Both the position numbers and the translations under genes were made by a program. This document shows positions 1-5,806 of a stretch of DNA of 6,308 bases, piece by piece. Origin of the DNA: Gammaproteobacteria bacterium. GTDB taxonomy: Bacteria > Pseudomonadota > Gammaproteobacteria > UBA6429 > Thiohalophilaceae. The notes under the pieces were generated by a model that was not told where the DNA came from, made no database searches, and saw nothing but the letters and a program-made list of their open reading frames with translations. The stretch's first letter is position 1, and each line of letters opens with the position of its first letter. The DNA lies in the NCBI GenBank assembly GCA_013152045.1, contig JAADGZ010000166.1, forward strand, positions 683-6,990, in the 5' to 3' direction.

Positions 1-1
1 T

Positions 2-598
2 AAACCCTTAACCTCGGGCCAGACTGCCAGCACCCCAGGGGTAAACTCATTGGTCTGTTTATCCTGCCATGATGGTACGATAGCCATAGACTCGATTATC
101 AATATGCCTAACCGGCCTGGCTTAAAATCCTACGATCCCACTCAGCAAACAGCACAAAATGACGCGTTTCTAAGTAGCTGGCCGGATAACTCGACGGTCA
201 TGCATGCCAGACTTAGCGATTGCCTGTTGTGCCATACATCGACCAATCCTTTTGCACCTGATTTTACTGCATTTCTGATTGGCACCGATCTAACTGATGA
301 TCATCCCGTTGGCGTTTCATTACCTGACACTAGCCTTTATGATTTTAATCCCACCACAGGAACGTCGGGGAATCTCAGCTTTTATGATACGAATAGCAAT
401 GGCCGCGCCGACAGTAACGAACTACGTTTTTATAATTCTGGCCAGGGTTACGAAGTAGAATGTGCCTCCTGCCACAATCCGCATGGTACCCCTATCAACA
501 GTGCTTCAGTCAGTGGCAAACATGGTGGTCCGCTGATTCCCTCATTCCTGCGGGTCAACGATCGGTCAACACTTTGCCTGACCTGTCATAATAAATAA
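2..598 (+). CDS. Multihaem c-type cytochrome, doubled-CXXCH family (5'-partial, C-terminal 198 residues)
   Basis: The reading frame is open from the first bases of the window, so the start codon and Sec signal lie upstream; the TTG at 50 is an internal leucine. Four haem-c attachment motifs are visible: CLSCH (residues 19-23 of the visible part), CLLCH (74-78), CASCH (154-158) and CLTCH (192-196), the last almost at the C-terminus. Candidate distal haem ligands are H101 in DHPVGV, H161 in CHNPHG and H174 in GKHGG, contexts typical of doubled-CXXCH cytochromes. Residues 129-140 (D-x-N-x-N-G-x-A-D-x-x-E) fit an EF-hand-type calcium loop. The family is exported to the periplasm or cell surface and carries electrons, so a role in envelope or extracellular electron transfer is inferred; the specific partner is unknown. 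No terminator hairpin is evident after the stop, and the convergent NHL gene ends 61 bases away. Confidence 0.9.
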   Translation, partial: KPLTSGQTASTPGVNSLVCLSCHDGTIAIDSIINMPNRPGLKSYDPTQQTAQNDAFLSSWPDNSTVMHARLSDCLLCHTSTNPFAPDFTAFLIGTDLTDDHPVGVSLPDTSLYDFNPTTGTSGNLSFYDTNSNGRADSNELRFYNSGQGYEVECASCHNPHGTPINSASVSGKHGGPLIPSFLRVNDRSTLCLTCHNK

Positions 599-659
599 AT
601 TTGGGGGCACTGCGGAAAAATGTTTGAACAGGCTAAAGATAAATGATCCACACGCAACG

Positions 660-1748
660 CTAAGGTTTAACAGAAAATTCCTGCATGATCGCTGTGCCTT
701 CTTTTTTAGTCAGATGTTTAATAACTTCGACTTTCTGGAAATGCTGGTCGACAATATAAATGCGTCCCGTTTCATCAACGGCAACACCTGCGATAAGCGA
801 ATAAACGCCCCTGCGATCCTTGAAGCCACCCTGACCAAGGGCCATCAACAACTGCCCCTTTGAATTAAATATTTGCACATTACTAAAGCTTGCATCGGTC
901 ACATAAACATTGCCTTGATTATCAACCGCAATCCCGCGCGGCCTGGCAAAATGACCATAGCCTGTACCCAACCCGCCCCAGCTACGCAAATATTTTCCAT
1001 TTGCAGAAAACGCCTGAACCCGAAAGTTGCCCGTATCTAACACATAGAGGGTACCATCCGGCGCAACAGCTGCATGGGTGGGTAAGTTAAAATCACCCGC
1101 TGATGTTCCCCGTTTGCCTATAACAAATAGTTTATCACCCTTGGCATTGTAAACAACGATATGATGCTGCCGACTATCCAACCCTCCGGCATCAACAACA
1201 TAGATACGAGTTCCATCTCGATTTACCGCCACATCGGTTGGTTTTATGAGATCACCAGGTTTGCCTATGCGCGTTTTATAGTGACCACGAGAATCATAAA
1301 CCACGACACTACGACTACCGGCATCGGCAACATAAAAATTTATATTGCCATCAATGGCCACACCCAATGGCTTTTGTAGTTTGCCTTTACCCTTACTACC
1401 GAAGACAGCCGTCAGACGCAGAGGCACATCGAATAGATAAACCAGACGCATAACACTATCACTAACAATGATGCGTCCCTTATATGCAGCAATATCCAGG
1501 GGTTTTATAAGTTCGATTCGAGGATGTTCGGTTTCCCCCGTTACCGCTGCCTTGAATTTATCAAATGCCCCTCTTTTAATAATACTTAAGTCACTACGCA
1601 AGGTAAGCTCATACTCAAACCGCGGCCGATCTGGCAACGATGGCCAGAACGGCGCCCGCTTTGGCTTCTCTATTTTTTCCTGCGTGGCACAGGCCAGCAA
1701 CAATGAGAGGCAAAAGAACAGACTGAATAATTTTATTTTACTCATCAT
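660..1748 (-). CDS. NHL-repeat six-bladed beta-propeller lipoprotein
   Basis: This is a 362-aa protein with an N-terminal lipoprotein signal: a hydrophobic stretch at residues 5-19 and lipobox L17-L18-A19-C20. Ala at +2 suggests outer-membrane sorting. After a Lys/Pro-rich linker there are about six NHL-type units, beginning near residues 83, 127, 170, 223, 270 and 319. Each has the pattern P-x-G/D-V/I-A-V, D-G, then YV-x-D and an aromatic/hydrophobic strand (for example PRGIAVDNQGNVYVTD), consistent with a closed six-bladed propeller. NHL propellers usually serve as binding or scaffold surfaces; no catalytic residues can be inferred. The start is the first of two tandem ATGs (1743-1748); no strong Shine-Dalgarno precedes it. 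The gene converges on the multihaem cytochrome, so a shared role in envelope electron transfer is suggestive but unproven. A dedicated promoter is visible upstream. Confidence 0.88.
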   Translation of the reverse strand: MMSKIKLFSLFFCLSLLLACATQEKIEKPKRAPFWPSLPDRPRFEYELTLRSDLSIIKRGAFDKFKAAVTGETEHPRIELIKPLDIAAYKGRIIVSDSVMRLVYLFDVPLRLTAVFGSKGKGKLQKPLGVAIDGNINFYVADAGSRSVVVYDSRGHYKTRIGKPGDLIKPTDVAVNRDGTRIYVVDAGGLDSRQHHIVVYNAKGDKLFVIGKRGTSAGDFNLPTHAAVAPDGTLYVLDTGNFRVQAFSANGKYLRSWGGLGTGYGHFARPRGIAVDNQGNVYVTDASFSNVQIFNSKGQLLMALGQGGFKDRRGVYSLIAGVAVDETGRIYIVDQHFQKVEVIKHLTKKEGTAIMQEFSVKP

Positions 1749-1785
1749 TCTATTATTTGAGAAAATTAGCCCGTACTCGATTTGA

Positions 1786-1814
1786 AAGATACAAACGGCT
1801 CACGCCCAAGTCAA
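1786..1814 (-). promoter_or_regulatory. Candidate sigma70 promoter for the NHL lipoprotein
   Basis: On the minus strand TTGACT (1809-1814, five of six matches to the -35 consensus) is separated by exactly 17 bases from TATCTT (1786-1791, four of six matches to the -10). Transcription would start near 1779, giving a leader of about 30 bases before the ATG at 1748. It sits in the 174-base gap behind the EamA gene, so the NHL gene probably has its own transcript. Assigned by eye only. Confidence 0.5.
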
Positions 1815-1922
1815 ATATACAATTGATACTAACAAATCACAGCTTTAAAATATTGACCTAACTCACACCAGCGCGGGATCGATAAGCGACTTTGGACTAC
1901 GTCAAGATACTGAACCTTAATC

Positions 1923-2813
1923 TCACCGTTGTTGCTGAGAACAAAAAGCATCCAGCTTCGGCCCCCACTGGTAGAGCAGCATGCCAGAAAGAATACAAGC
2001 ACTACCCAACCAGACATCCACATTCAGAACTTCATGGTTAAACTGATGACCAATAAACAAGGCCAGCACTGGTGTGACCAAGGTGACTAATGCAGTGCGA
2101 CTAGCTTCCATGTGTTTTAATACATAGAAATACATTAGAAAGCCAAACACCGAACCAAAAACTCCCAGGTAGAATATGGCTGCAACTGCGCGAGTACTGA
2201 TGTGCGCTGGCAACTGGCCATCAAAGATCAACCAGATCAAAAAATATAGTGGCGCAGAAAATAACAGACTACCTGTCGTCACTTCCAATGCAGACATTTT
2301 GGCACCAATGTTTTTCACCCAGACCCCACTGGTAGAATGCAATACGACTGCAAGCAATATTCCAGCCACGCCCCAAATCATATGATCACCAAGATTAAGC
2401 CTTTGTGCAAAAATCACCACCAGTCCAGTAATGCCAAGCGCAATACCTAGCAGGCGACTGGGGGTAAAGGCTTTCTCGCCTAGAAATATAGCCGCGATCA
2501 ATCCCGTTACAATGGGTGTCAGGCCAAACAACACCGAGATCAATCCAGAAGGAATATACTGTGCGGCCCAGTAAACACAGAGCATGGAGCCAAACACACC
2601 CAAACCTCCCGCTAGATAAGCATGCAGAGCGCGACGATGCAGAGGCAGTTTTCTCCCCAGTATCGTTAGCAAGGCGATACAAATTGATGCACCCAAGAGC
2701 ATGCGTGAAAACACACCAAACAGAAAACCCACATCTTCGGCACTCCATTTGATCGCCAAGGGAGTGGTTGACCAGATAAGTATGATCCCTATATAGGCTG
2801 CAGAAACCGGCAT
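1923..2813 (-). CDS. EamA/DMT-superfamily permease (10-TM drug/metabolite transporter)
   Basis: This is a 296-aa, very hydrophobic protein with the two-fold EamA architecture, each half about five transmembrane helices. The first half opens with IWSTTPLAIKW (residues 13-23) and closes with GLTPIVTGLIAAIFLGEK (97-114) and a following helix. The second half closes with LVTPVLALFIGHQFNHE (245-261) and a last helix near 267-282. Length and repeat pattern match the family, whose members often export amino acids or other metabolites across the inner membrane; the substrate cannot be read from the sequence. The frame is open further upstream to an ATG at 2849, but that codon lies inside a terminator stem. 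The ATG at 2811-2813 has an AGGAGA Shine-Dalgarno seven bases upstream and begins the family-typical N-terminus, so it is chosen. Regulation by a leader terminator is likely (see 2830-2872). Confidence 0.9.
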   Translation of the reverse strand: MPVSAAYIGIILIWSTTPLAIKWSAEDVGFLFGVFSRMLLGASICIALLTILGRKLPLHRRALHAYLAGGLGVFGSMLCVYWAAQYIPSGLISVLFGLTPIVTGLIAAIFLGEKAFTPSRLLGIALGITGLVVIFAQRLNLGDHMIWGVAGILLAVVLHSTSGVWVKNIGAKMSALEVTTGSLLFSAPLYFLIWLIFDGQLPAHISTRAVAAIFYLGVFGSVFGFLMYFYVLKHMEASRTALVTLVTPVLALFIGHQFNHEVLNVDVWLGSACILSGMLLYQWGPKLDAFCSQQQR

Positions 2814-2820
2814 AGCCTTT

Positions 2821-2826
2821 TCTCCT
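2821..2826 (-). promoter_or_regulatory. Ribosome binding site deciding the EamA start
   Basis: AGGAGA on the minus strand lies seven bases before the ATG at 2811-2813. It follows the terminator U-tract after only three bases. It selects the internal ATG over the in-frame ATG at 2849. Confidence 0.8.
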
Positions 2827-2829
2827 GTT

Positions 2830-2872
2830 AAAAATAAAAAAAGCCACAATCCTGTAAGGAGTTGTGGCTTTT
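2830..2872 (-). terminator. Intrinsic terminator in the EamA 5' leader (probable attenuator)
   Basis: In the minus-strand transcript an 11-bp perfect stem (AAAAGCCACAA at 2862-2872, wait-free match TTGTGGCTTTT at 2839-2849) is capped by a further 4-bp stem TCCT/AGGA (2850-2853 with 2857-2860), with one bulged base (2861) and a 3-base loop. It runs directly into a U-rich tract, UUUUUUUAUUUUU (2830-2842), the hallmark of a Rho-independent terminator. The tract ends three bases before the EamA Shine-Dalgarno, leaving no room for an ordinary promoter between them. EamA transcripts must therefore either read through this structure or start inside it. On the plus strand the A-rich side lies before the stem, so it would not terminate well in that direction. 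It would also end read-through from the zinc-ribbon gene. Confidence 0.85.
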
Positions 2873-2904
2873 GAATAATGCGCGTTATATGTTAAATAAT
2901 TACG

Positions 2905-2982
2905 TCACGTTTTCTCAAGCCACAGTCTGCACGGCCACACCTTGTGCAGGCGCGGGCATGAAATAAAAATGGCTTTGTTCAT
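2905..2982 (-). CDS. Possible leader peptide of the EamA attenuator, two Trp codons
   Basis: This 25-codon ORF begins MNKAIFIS and ends VWPCRLWLEKT, with Trp codons at residues 16 (2935-2937) and 21 (2920-2922). An in-frame ATG at 2992-2994 would add four residues (MSKL). It lies just downstream of a good promoter and ends 32 bases before the terminator stem. The second Trp codon falls within the segment that could pair with the 5' terminator arm. The beginning resembles E. coli TrpL (MKAIF), which may be chance. No convincing Shine-Dalgarno precedes either ATG, which is the main weakness. The same frame is open further upstream, overlapping the zinc-ribbon gene, so the short ORF could be fortuitous. 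Translation is unproven. Confidence 0.3.
   Translation of the reverse strand: MNKAIFISCPRLHKVWPCRLWLEKT
2917..2924 (-). promoter_or_regulatory. Candidate antiterminator segment in the EamA leader
   Basis: The minus-strand sequence TGTGGCTT here repeats the 3' arm of the terminator stem. It can therefore pair over 8 bp with AAGCCACA of the 5' arm (2863-2870), which would prevent the terminator from forming. Just upstream, CTGCAC/GTGCAG (2944-2949 with 2927-2932, 11-base loop) can form a separate small hairpin holding the first Trp codon. This is the usual layout of mutually exclusive RNA structures, but the 8-bp helix is weaker than the terminator, so the role is inferred. Confidence 0.35.
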
Positions 2983-3001
2983 CAGCTTTGACATGAGCGA
3001 A

Positions 3002-3029
3002 AGTTTACGCCAGATTTTCAGTCTGTCAA
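3002..3029 (-). promoter_or_regulatory. Candidate sigma70 promoter for the EamA leader
   Basis: On the minus strand a perfect TTGACA (3024-3029) is followed after 16 bases by TAAACT (3002-3007, four of six matches). Predicted transcription start is near 2995, about 180 bases before the EamA ATG. It begins directly after the stop codon of the zinc-ribbon gene. Transcription would cross the short Trp-containing ORF and then the terminator. Confidence 0.55.
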
Positions 3030-3037
3030 TCAACAAA

Positions 3038-3640
3038 TCAACGATTGCTGAAAAAATATGTCCAGGGCTGAGCGCAGGTCTTTTCCAACTCCGACATAAG
3101 ACGGCTAGTGGGAATCCCTTCCTGGGGGAAAATGCTGAATACTTCAATAAAGAATCGAGCAAAACCGGCCTGTTGCCGCCAGCCTAAATCATATAACGAC
3201 ATACTTTTGTGACAATGAGGACAAACATATTTTGTCAGCAAGCGATCCTTCTCCCAGCGTTCAACCAATATGTGCCCGTTCGCATCACGTCGGCCACACG
3301 CAGGACAACGAGCAAAGACATCACCTTCATGACTGCGAAAATGCACCTGTGCATAGATCGGACTCAATACGATATGACAATAATCCCGATCCGTGTCATG
3401 TTGCGGCACCAGATTGATGTTCGGTGAACAACCCATAAAAGTAAGCAACTGTAAAAATTGTTCCCCGGCTAAAAAACCCTGTTCGGCAGAGACGATTTTG
3501 CTGTCCGGTAATCTGCAAGGGTCAGCAATAAAACCTGTTTTGTGCAAAATTTCTCGAATCATCTCGCTCGACTCAGGGGCATAATCCACATCCTGTGGAT
3601 GCAGTACCAAGCGATAGATGGGGTTTTTAATTTCAGGCAT
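3038..3640 (-). CDS. Uncharacterised zinc-ribbon protein
   Basis: This is a 200-aa soluble protein with no signal peptide or membrane segment. A four-cysteine zinc ribbon is clear: C112-P-A-C115 and C140-P-H-C143, separated by 24 residues containing the charged ILVERWEKDR stretch. Before it are an N-terminal part with LTFMGCSPNINL (66-77) and HIVLSPIYAQVHFRS (89-103); after it is an aromatic-rich C-terminus ending QPWTYFFSNR. I do not recognise a functional family. Zinc ribbons often bind nucleic acid or partner proteins, so a regulatory or structural role is possible but only inferred. The frame extends upstream to a TTG at 3683-3685, but the ATG at 3638-3640 is the more plausible start; no strong Shine-Dalgarno is present at either. 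It is divergent from the small protein at 3826, with 185 bases between. Confidence 0.75.
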   Translation of the reverse strand: MPEIKNPIYRLVLHPQDVDYAPESSEMIREILHKTGFIADPCRLPDSKIVSAEQGFLAGEQFLQLLTFMGCSPNINLVPQHDTDRDYCHIVLSPIYAQVHFRSHEGDVFARCPACGRRDANGHILVERWEKDRLLTKYVCPHCHKSMSLYDLGWRQQAGFARFFIEVFSIFPQEGIPTSRLMSELEKTCAQPWTYFFSNR

Positions 3641-3672
3641 ATTACGTACGAGTCTATAAAAAACAGCGTTAA

Positions 3673-3681
3673 AGTATAGCA
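3673..3681 (-). promoter_or_regulatory. Candidate extended -10 promoter for the zinc-ribbon gene
   Basis: On the minus strand TGCTATACT combines an extended -10 TGn element with TATACT (3673-3678, five of six matches to TATAAT). No good -35 is seen at 16-18 bases, which extended -10 promoters tolerate. Predicted start near 3666 gives a leader of roughly 25-30 bases before the ATG at 3640. Confidence 0.4.
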
Positions 3682-3779
3682 GCAAGCATCTTTTTATTGT
3701 GTTCCTGGTACATCGATCAGGGAAGAATAGCCCAGCATTTTACCCGTGAATACAGACCTCTCCCTCTGCAGACTAAATC

Positions 3780-3788
3780 TGTTAAGAT
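3780..3788 (+). promoter_or_regulatory. Weak candidate promoter for the 94-aa protein / J-domain operon
   Basis: TGTTAAGAT on the plus strand fits an extended -10 (TGn plus TAAGAT, four of six). A start near 3795 would give a leader of about 30 bases before the ATG at 3826. No -35 match is seen at 17 bases. The divergent spacer 3641-3825 must contain a promoter for this gene, but this placement is tentative. Confidence 0.25.
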
Positions 3789-3825
3789 CAGACAGTGATA
3801 TTAATAGTAATAGCGGACAAATAAC

Positions 3826-4110
3826 ATGACTAATGATACCCGTTCCAAAGAAGCTCAAATTCTTGAAGTTATGCGCAAGGTTCTAACCGATGTCGCACGC
3901 GATACCTATACTAAACCCGGACTCAAACATCCTCTCAGCGAGAATACCATTGTCAATATCCGTGACTGTCTGGCTCTGATCAGCGCGCGCGAATCCGAAC
4001 TGGCAAAAGATGAAGACCGGGAAATGAATATGCGCCCCCGTTATGTCGATGAACCTAAAAGTACCGTGGTTATCCCTATCGACAAAATTGGCCGCAACAA
4101 AGATTCCTGA
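3826..4110 (+). CDS. Small hypothetical protein, 94 aa
   Basis: This is a short, soluble, strongly charged protein with no signal peptide or transmembrane segment. It appears to be two helices (about residues 7-27 and 38-62) around a Pro-rich turn, YTKPGLKHPLS (28-38). A basic/acidic tail follows, with RPRYVDEPKSTVVIPIDKIG (70-89). The second helix carries RDCLALISARESEL. I do not recognise a characterised family and do not assign a function. The start ATG has only a weak upstream AGCGGA-like site, but no upstream alternative is better. The J-domain gene begins 13 bases after its stop, so the two are probably co-transcribed and may act together. Confidence is high that it is a gene, low for any role. 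Confidence 0.72.
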   Translation: MTNDTRSKEAQILEVMRKVLTDVARDTYTKPGLKHPLSENTIVNIRDCLALISARESELAKDEDREMNMRPRYVDEPKSTVVIPIDKIGRNKDS

Positions 4111-4123
4111 AACGTATCAAAGC

Positions 4124-4711
4124 ATGGATGAGTTTATGACCTACCCATCCATCCAGCGCCTGCAACAACAACTGGAACAGAAACTGCGCACGCATCCCGA
4201 GGGCATGAGTGAACATACCCTGATAAAACAGTTACAGGCAGGAGATGAACCTGCTCTGCACCATGTCAAACTGAGTCAACCTCTGGCTTTGTTTCAGATC
4301 CATTTTATTATTTTCCATGCGCTCTACCGGCTGCGTGATCAGCTTTGGCAACAACAGCAGGGGCATCTTGAAGTTGGACCTTTACGCATCCGCCTATTGC
4401 CCTATCACGCTGGTCAGCAAAAACTCAGTCCTCATGACCCGCTCCGCGACTATTATCTTGAGCTGAATAATCTTGAAGCAACCGACAAACAGGATGTTGA
4501 CGAATTACTCACCGCCTTCTGGCGCAAACTGGGCAGCGGTAACGGGCGCAAAACCGCACTGGATGAACTAGGCCTCAGTGATCCGGTTGATGATGCCACA
4601 ATAAAACAAACCTGGCGCCAGCTGGTGATGCAGCATCATCCCGATCGCGGCGGTGACAAAGCAAAACTGCAGATTATTAATGCGGCAATGGACTGGTTAA
4701 GGAAACCTTGA
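4124..4711 (+). CDS. DnaJ-related protein with C-terminal J domain
   Basis: This is a 195-aa protein. The N-terminal and middle part (about residues 5-135) resembles the DnaJ-related domain of Gammaproteobacteria: a helical start with HPEGMSEHTLIKQL (24-37), an aromatic segment LFQIHFIIFHALYRLRDQLW (56-75) and DPLRDYYLELNNL (105-117). A J domain fills the C-terminus (about 144-195): LDELGLS, then the HPD tripeptide H172-P173-D174 in HHPDRGGDKAKLQIINAAMDWL. HPD is required to stimulate Hsp70 ATPase, so this is probably an active cytosolic DnaK co-chaperone; its clients are unknown. The G/F and zinc-finger regions of true DnaJ are absent. The frame is open back to 4043, overlapping the upstream gene, but starts at 4124 or 4136 fit the family better. 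The latter has a weak GGA seven bases upstream and gives MTYPSIQ. Confidence 0.87.
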   Translation: MDEFMTYPSIQRLQQQLEQKLRTHPEGMSEHTLIKQLQAGDEPALHHVKLSQPLALFQIHFIIFHALYRLRDQLWQQQQGHLEVGPLRIRLLPYHAGQQKLSPHDPLRDYYLELNNLEATDKQDVDELLTAFWRKLGSGNGRKTALDELGLSDPVDDATIKQTWRQLVMQHHPDRGGDKAKLQIINAAMDWLRKP

Positions 4712-4739
4712 ACAACCAACATCCCGGCAAGCTTCAAAT

Positions 4740-5021
4740 TTATTTTAGTTCTTCAATATAGGTGCGGCTAATCGGTGTCTGCACGTAAATCTTCTTACCA
4801 TTTTTATTTTTTGCCCAGAAATAATAATAACCCTTGTTCGGCTCCGAGGTAACCTTGCCATCCAGCACAGTCCAGCTCTTGACGTGACTACCTGCGGCAT
4901 AGGTCACCGTGTAATCACCTTCCAGCCAGGTCACCCCCAGACGGGAAATTTTGTTCTGCTGTTCTTCACTGCAGGCCATGAGTAAAAGGGTCGATAAAAA
5001 TAGAATAACAAGTGCTTTCAT
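4740..5021 (-). CDS. Small hypothetical lipoprotein, 93 aa
   Basis: The start ATG at 5019-5021 has an AAGGA Shine-Dalgarno nine bases upstream; an in-frame ATG 13 codons earlier lacks support and would place a charged extension before the signal. Residues 1-17 form a lipoprotein signal peptide with lipobox L-M-A-C (LLLMACSEEQ), so the mature protein of about 76 residues should be lipid-anchored; Ser at +2 favours the outer membrane. The mature part is rich in Tyr, Trp and Lys (GVTWLEGDYTVTY, KGYYYFWAKNKNGKK) and looks like a small beta-sheet domain. I do not recognise a family. It follows the TIGR04282-type gene by 66 bases on the same strand and may be co-transcribed with it, although functional linkage to glycosyl transfer is only a guess. 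It converges on the J-domain gene 28 bases away. Confidence 0.75.
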   Translation of the reverse strand: MKALVILFLSTLLLMACSEEQQNKISRLGVTWLEGDYTVTYAAGSHVKSWTVLDGKVTSEPNKGYYYFWAKNKNGKKIYVQTPISRTYIEELK

Positions 5022-5087
5022 AGTAAAACGTCCTTTGCTTACAAGGCGGATATAGTACATCGTTAATAACGTCAGGCCATACTCAAA

Positions 5088-5789
5088 TCAATCCCCGTTG
5101 CCGGCAGGCATTCGGCGTCGATTTTTTCGGCTTGACACACCGCATAGTTTATCGACATCCGGCTGTTTGTCCATCAAATCACGGGCGCGCGCAATATCCT
5201 CGGGACGATCCACATCCCACAAGGTCGCCAGTTCCAACCAGTCTCGGCCCGCCGAGCTTAGTTGCTGTCGTGTTTGTTGCATTACCTCGGACGTCCCCCA
5301 ATTCACATTTTCAAACATATCAGTATCTAAAACTGACTGACCGACCAGCACATAGCCACCGTCCTCTGCCGGTCCCAGCACACAACGGCTAGTACTTGCC
5401 AATAATTGCAAAGCCTGTTCAAGATAATCTGCCGTGATCGCAGGACAATCGCTGCCAATCAGTAGGACCGGCTGGTTGGCTGACAAACCATCAGCAAGGG
5501 CATAAGCCATACGTTCACCAAGATCGCGTCCTTGCTGTTGTTTCAGCTCTACCCCGTAGGCCTCATGCAATTCATGAAACAGCGCATGATGACAGTCTGG
5601 CTCACACCAAAGCTGCAAGGGACAAAGCTGACTGACTGCCGCCTCCTTTACAATATGGCGAGTTAGATCGGCAGAAAGTTCGGCTGCGCCCCGTGCGCCC
5701 AGTTGCGGGATCAATCGGGTCTTAGCCTGGCCGGGTAATGGCGCTTTGCTAAAAATCAAAATACGGGCATCAGGATAACGATAAGACAT
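5088..5789 (-). CDS. TIGR04282-type (DUF2064) glycosyltransferase/nucleotidyltransferase-like protein
   Basis: This is a 233-aa protein with a GT-A/CofC-like nucleotide-binding fold. Key segments are FSKAPLPGQAKTRL (13-26, the nucleotide-binding N-terminal loop), QQGRDLGERM (85-94), LIGSDCPAI (110-118), GPAEDGGYVLVG (139-150) and WDVDRPEDIARA (191-202). These match the family annotated as arsenosugar-biosynthesis glycosyltransferase, originally described as radical-SAM/selenodomain-associated transferase 1. The exact substrate is not established from sequence. The ATG at 5787-5789 (MSYRYPDARILIF) is chosen because it fits the family N-terminus, although the frame is open to 5951 inside the upstream gene. 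It has no evident Shine-Dalgarno and lies 17 bases after the upstream stop, suggesting translational coupling to the partner gene. The last 15 residues form an Arg-rich, probably disordered tail. Confidence 0.88.
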   Translation of the reverse strand: MSYRYPDARILIFSKAPLPGQAKTRLIPQLGARGAAELSADLTRHIVKEAAVSQLCPLQLWCEPDCHHALFHELHEAYGVELKQQQGRDLGERMAYALADGLSANQPVLLIGSDCPAITADYLEQALQLLASTSRCVLGPAEDGGYVLVGQSVLDTDMFENVNWGTSEVMQQTRQQLSSAGRDWLELATLWDVDRPEDIARARDLMDKQPDVDKLCGVSSRKNRRRMPAGNGD

Positions 5790-5806
5790 GATAAACAATA
5801 GTAGAT

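Noticed and set aside
599..659. Possible bidirectional terminator between the convergent cytochrome and NHL genes
   Set aside because: No stem longer than about 4 bp was found (TGTTTGAACA only) and no U-tract follows it.
1829..2023. 64-codon minus-strand ORF overlapping the end of the EamA gene
   Set aside because: It overlaps the EamA C-terminus in another frame, shows no Shine-Dalgarno and its composition looks like out-of-frame membrane-protein sequence.
2814..2849. In-frame ATG at 2847-2849 as an EamA start, giving 12 extra N-terminal residues
   Set aside because: The ATG lies inside the terminator stem, has no Shine-Dalgarno, and the extension is not typical of the family. The ATG at 2811 has AGGAGA at good spacing.
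2905..3162. 85-codon minus-strand ORF overlapping the end of the zinc-ribbon gene
   Set aside because: Most of it is a shadow in another frame of a clear gene. Only its last 25 codons, after the promoter at 3002-3029, are considered as a possible leader peptide.
5061..5071. Short palindrome CGTTAATAACG upstream of the lipoprotein gene
   Set aside because: It has only 5-base arms with a one-base centre and no second copy nearby. It is too short to call an operator, and no convincing promoter could be set around it.
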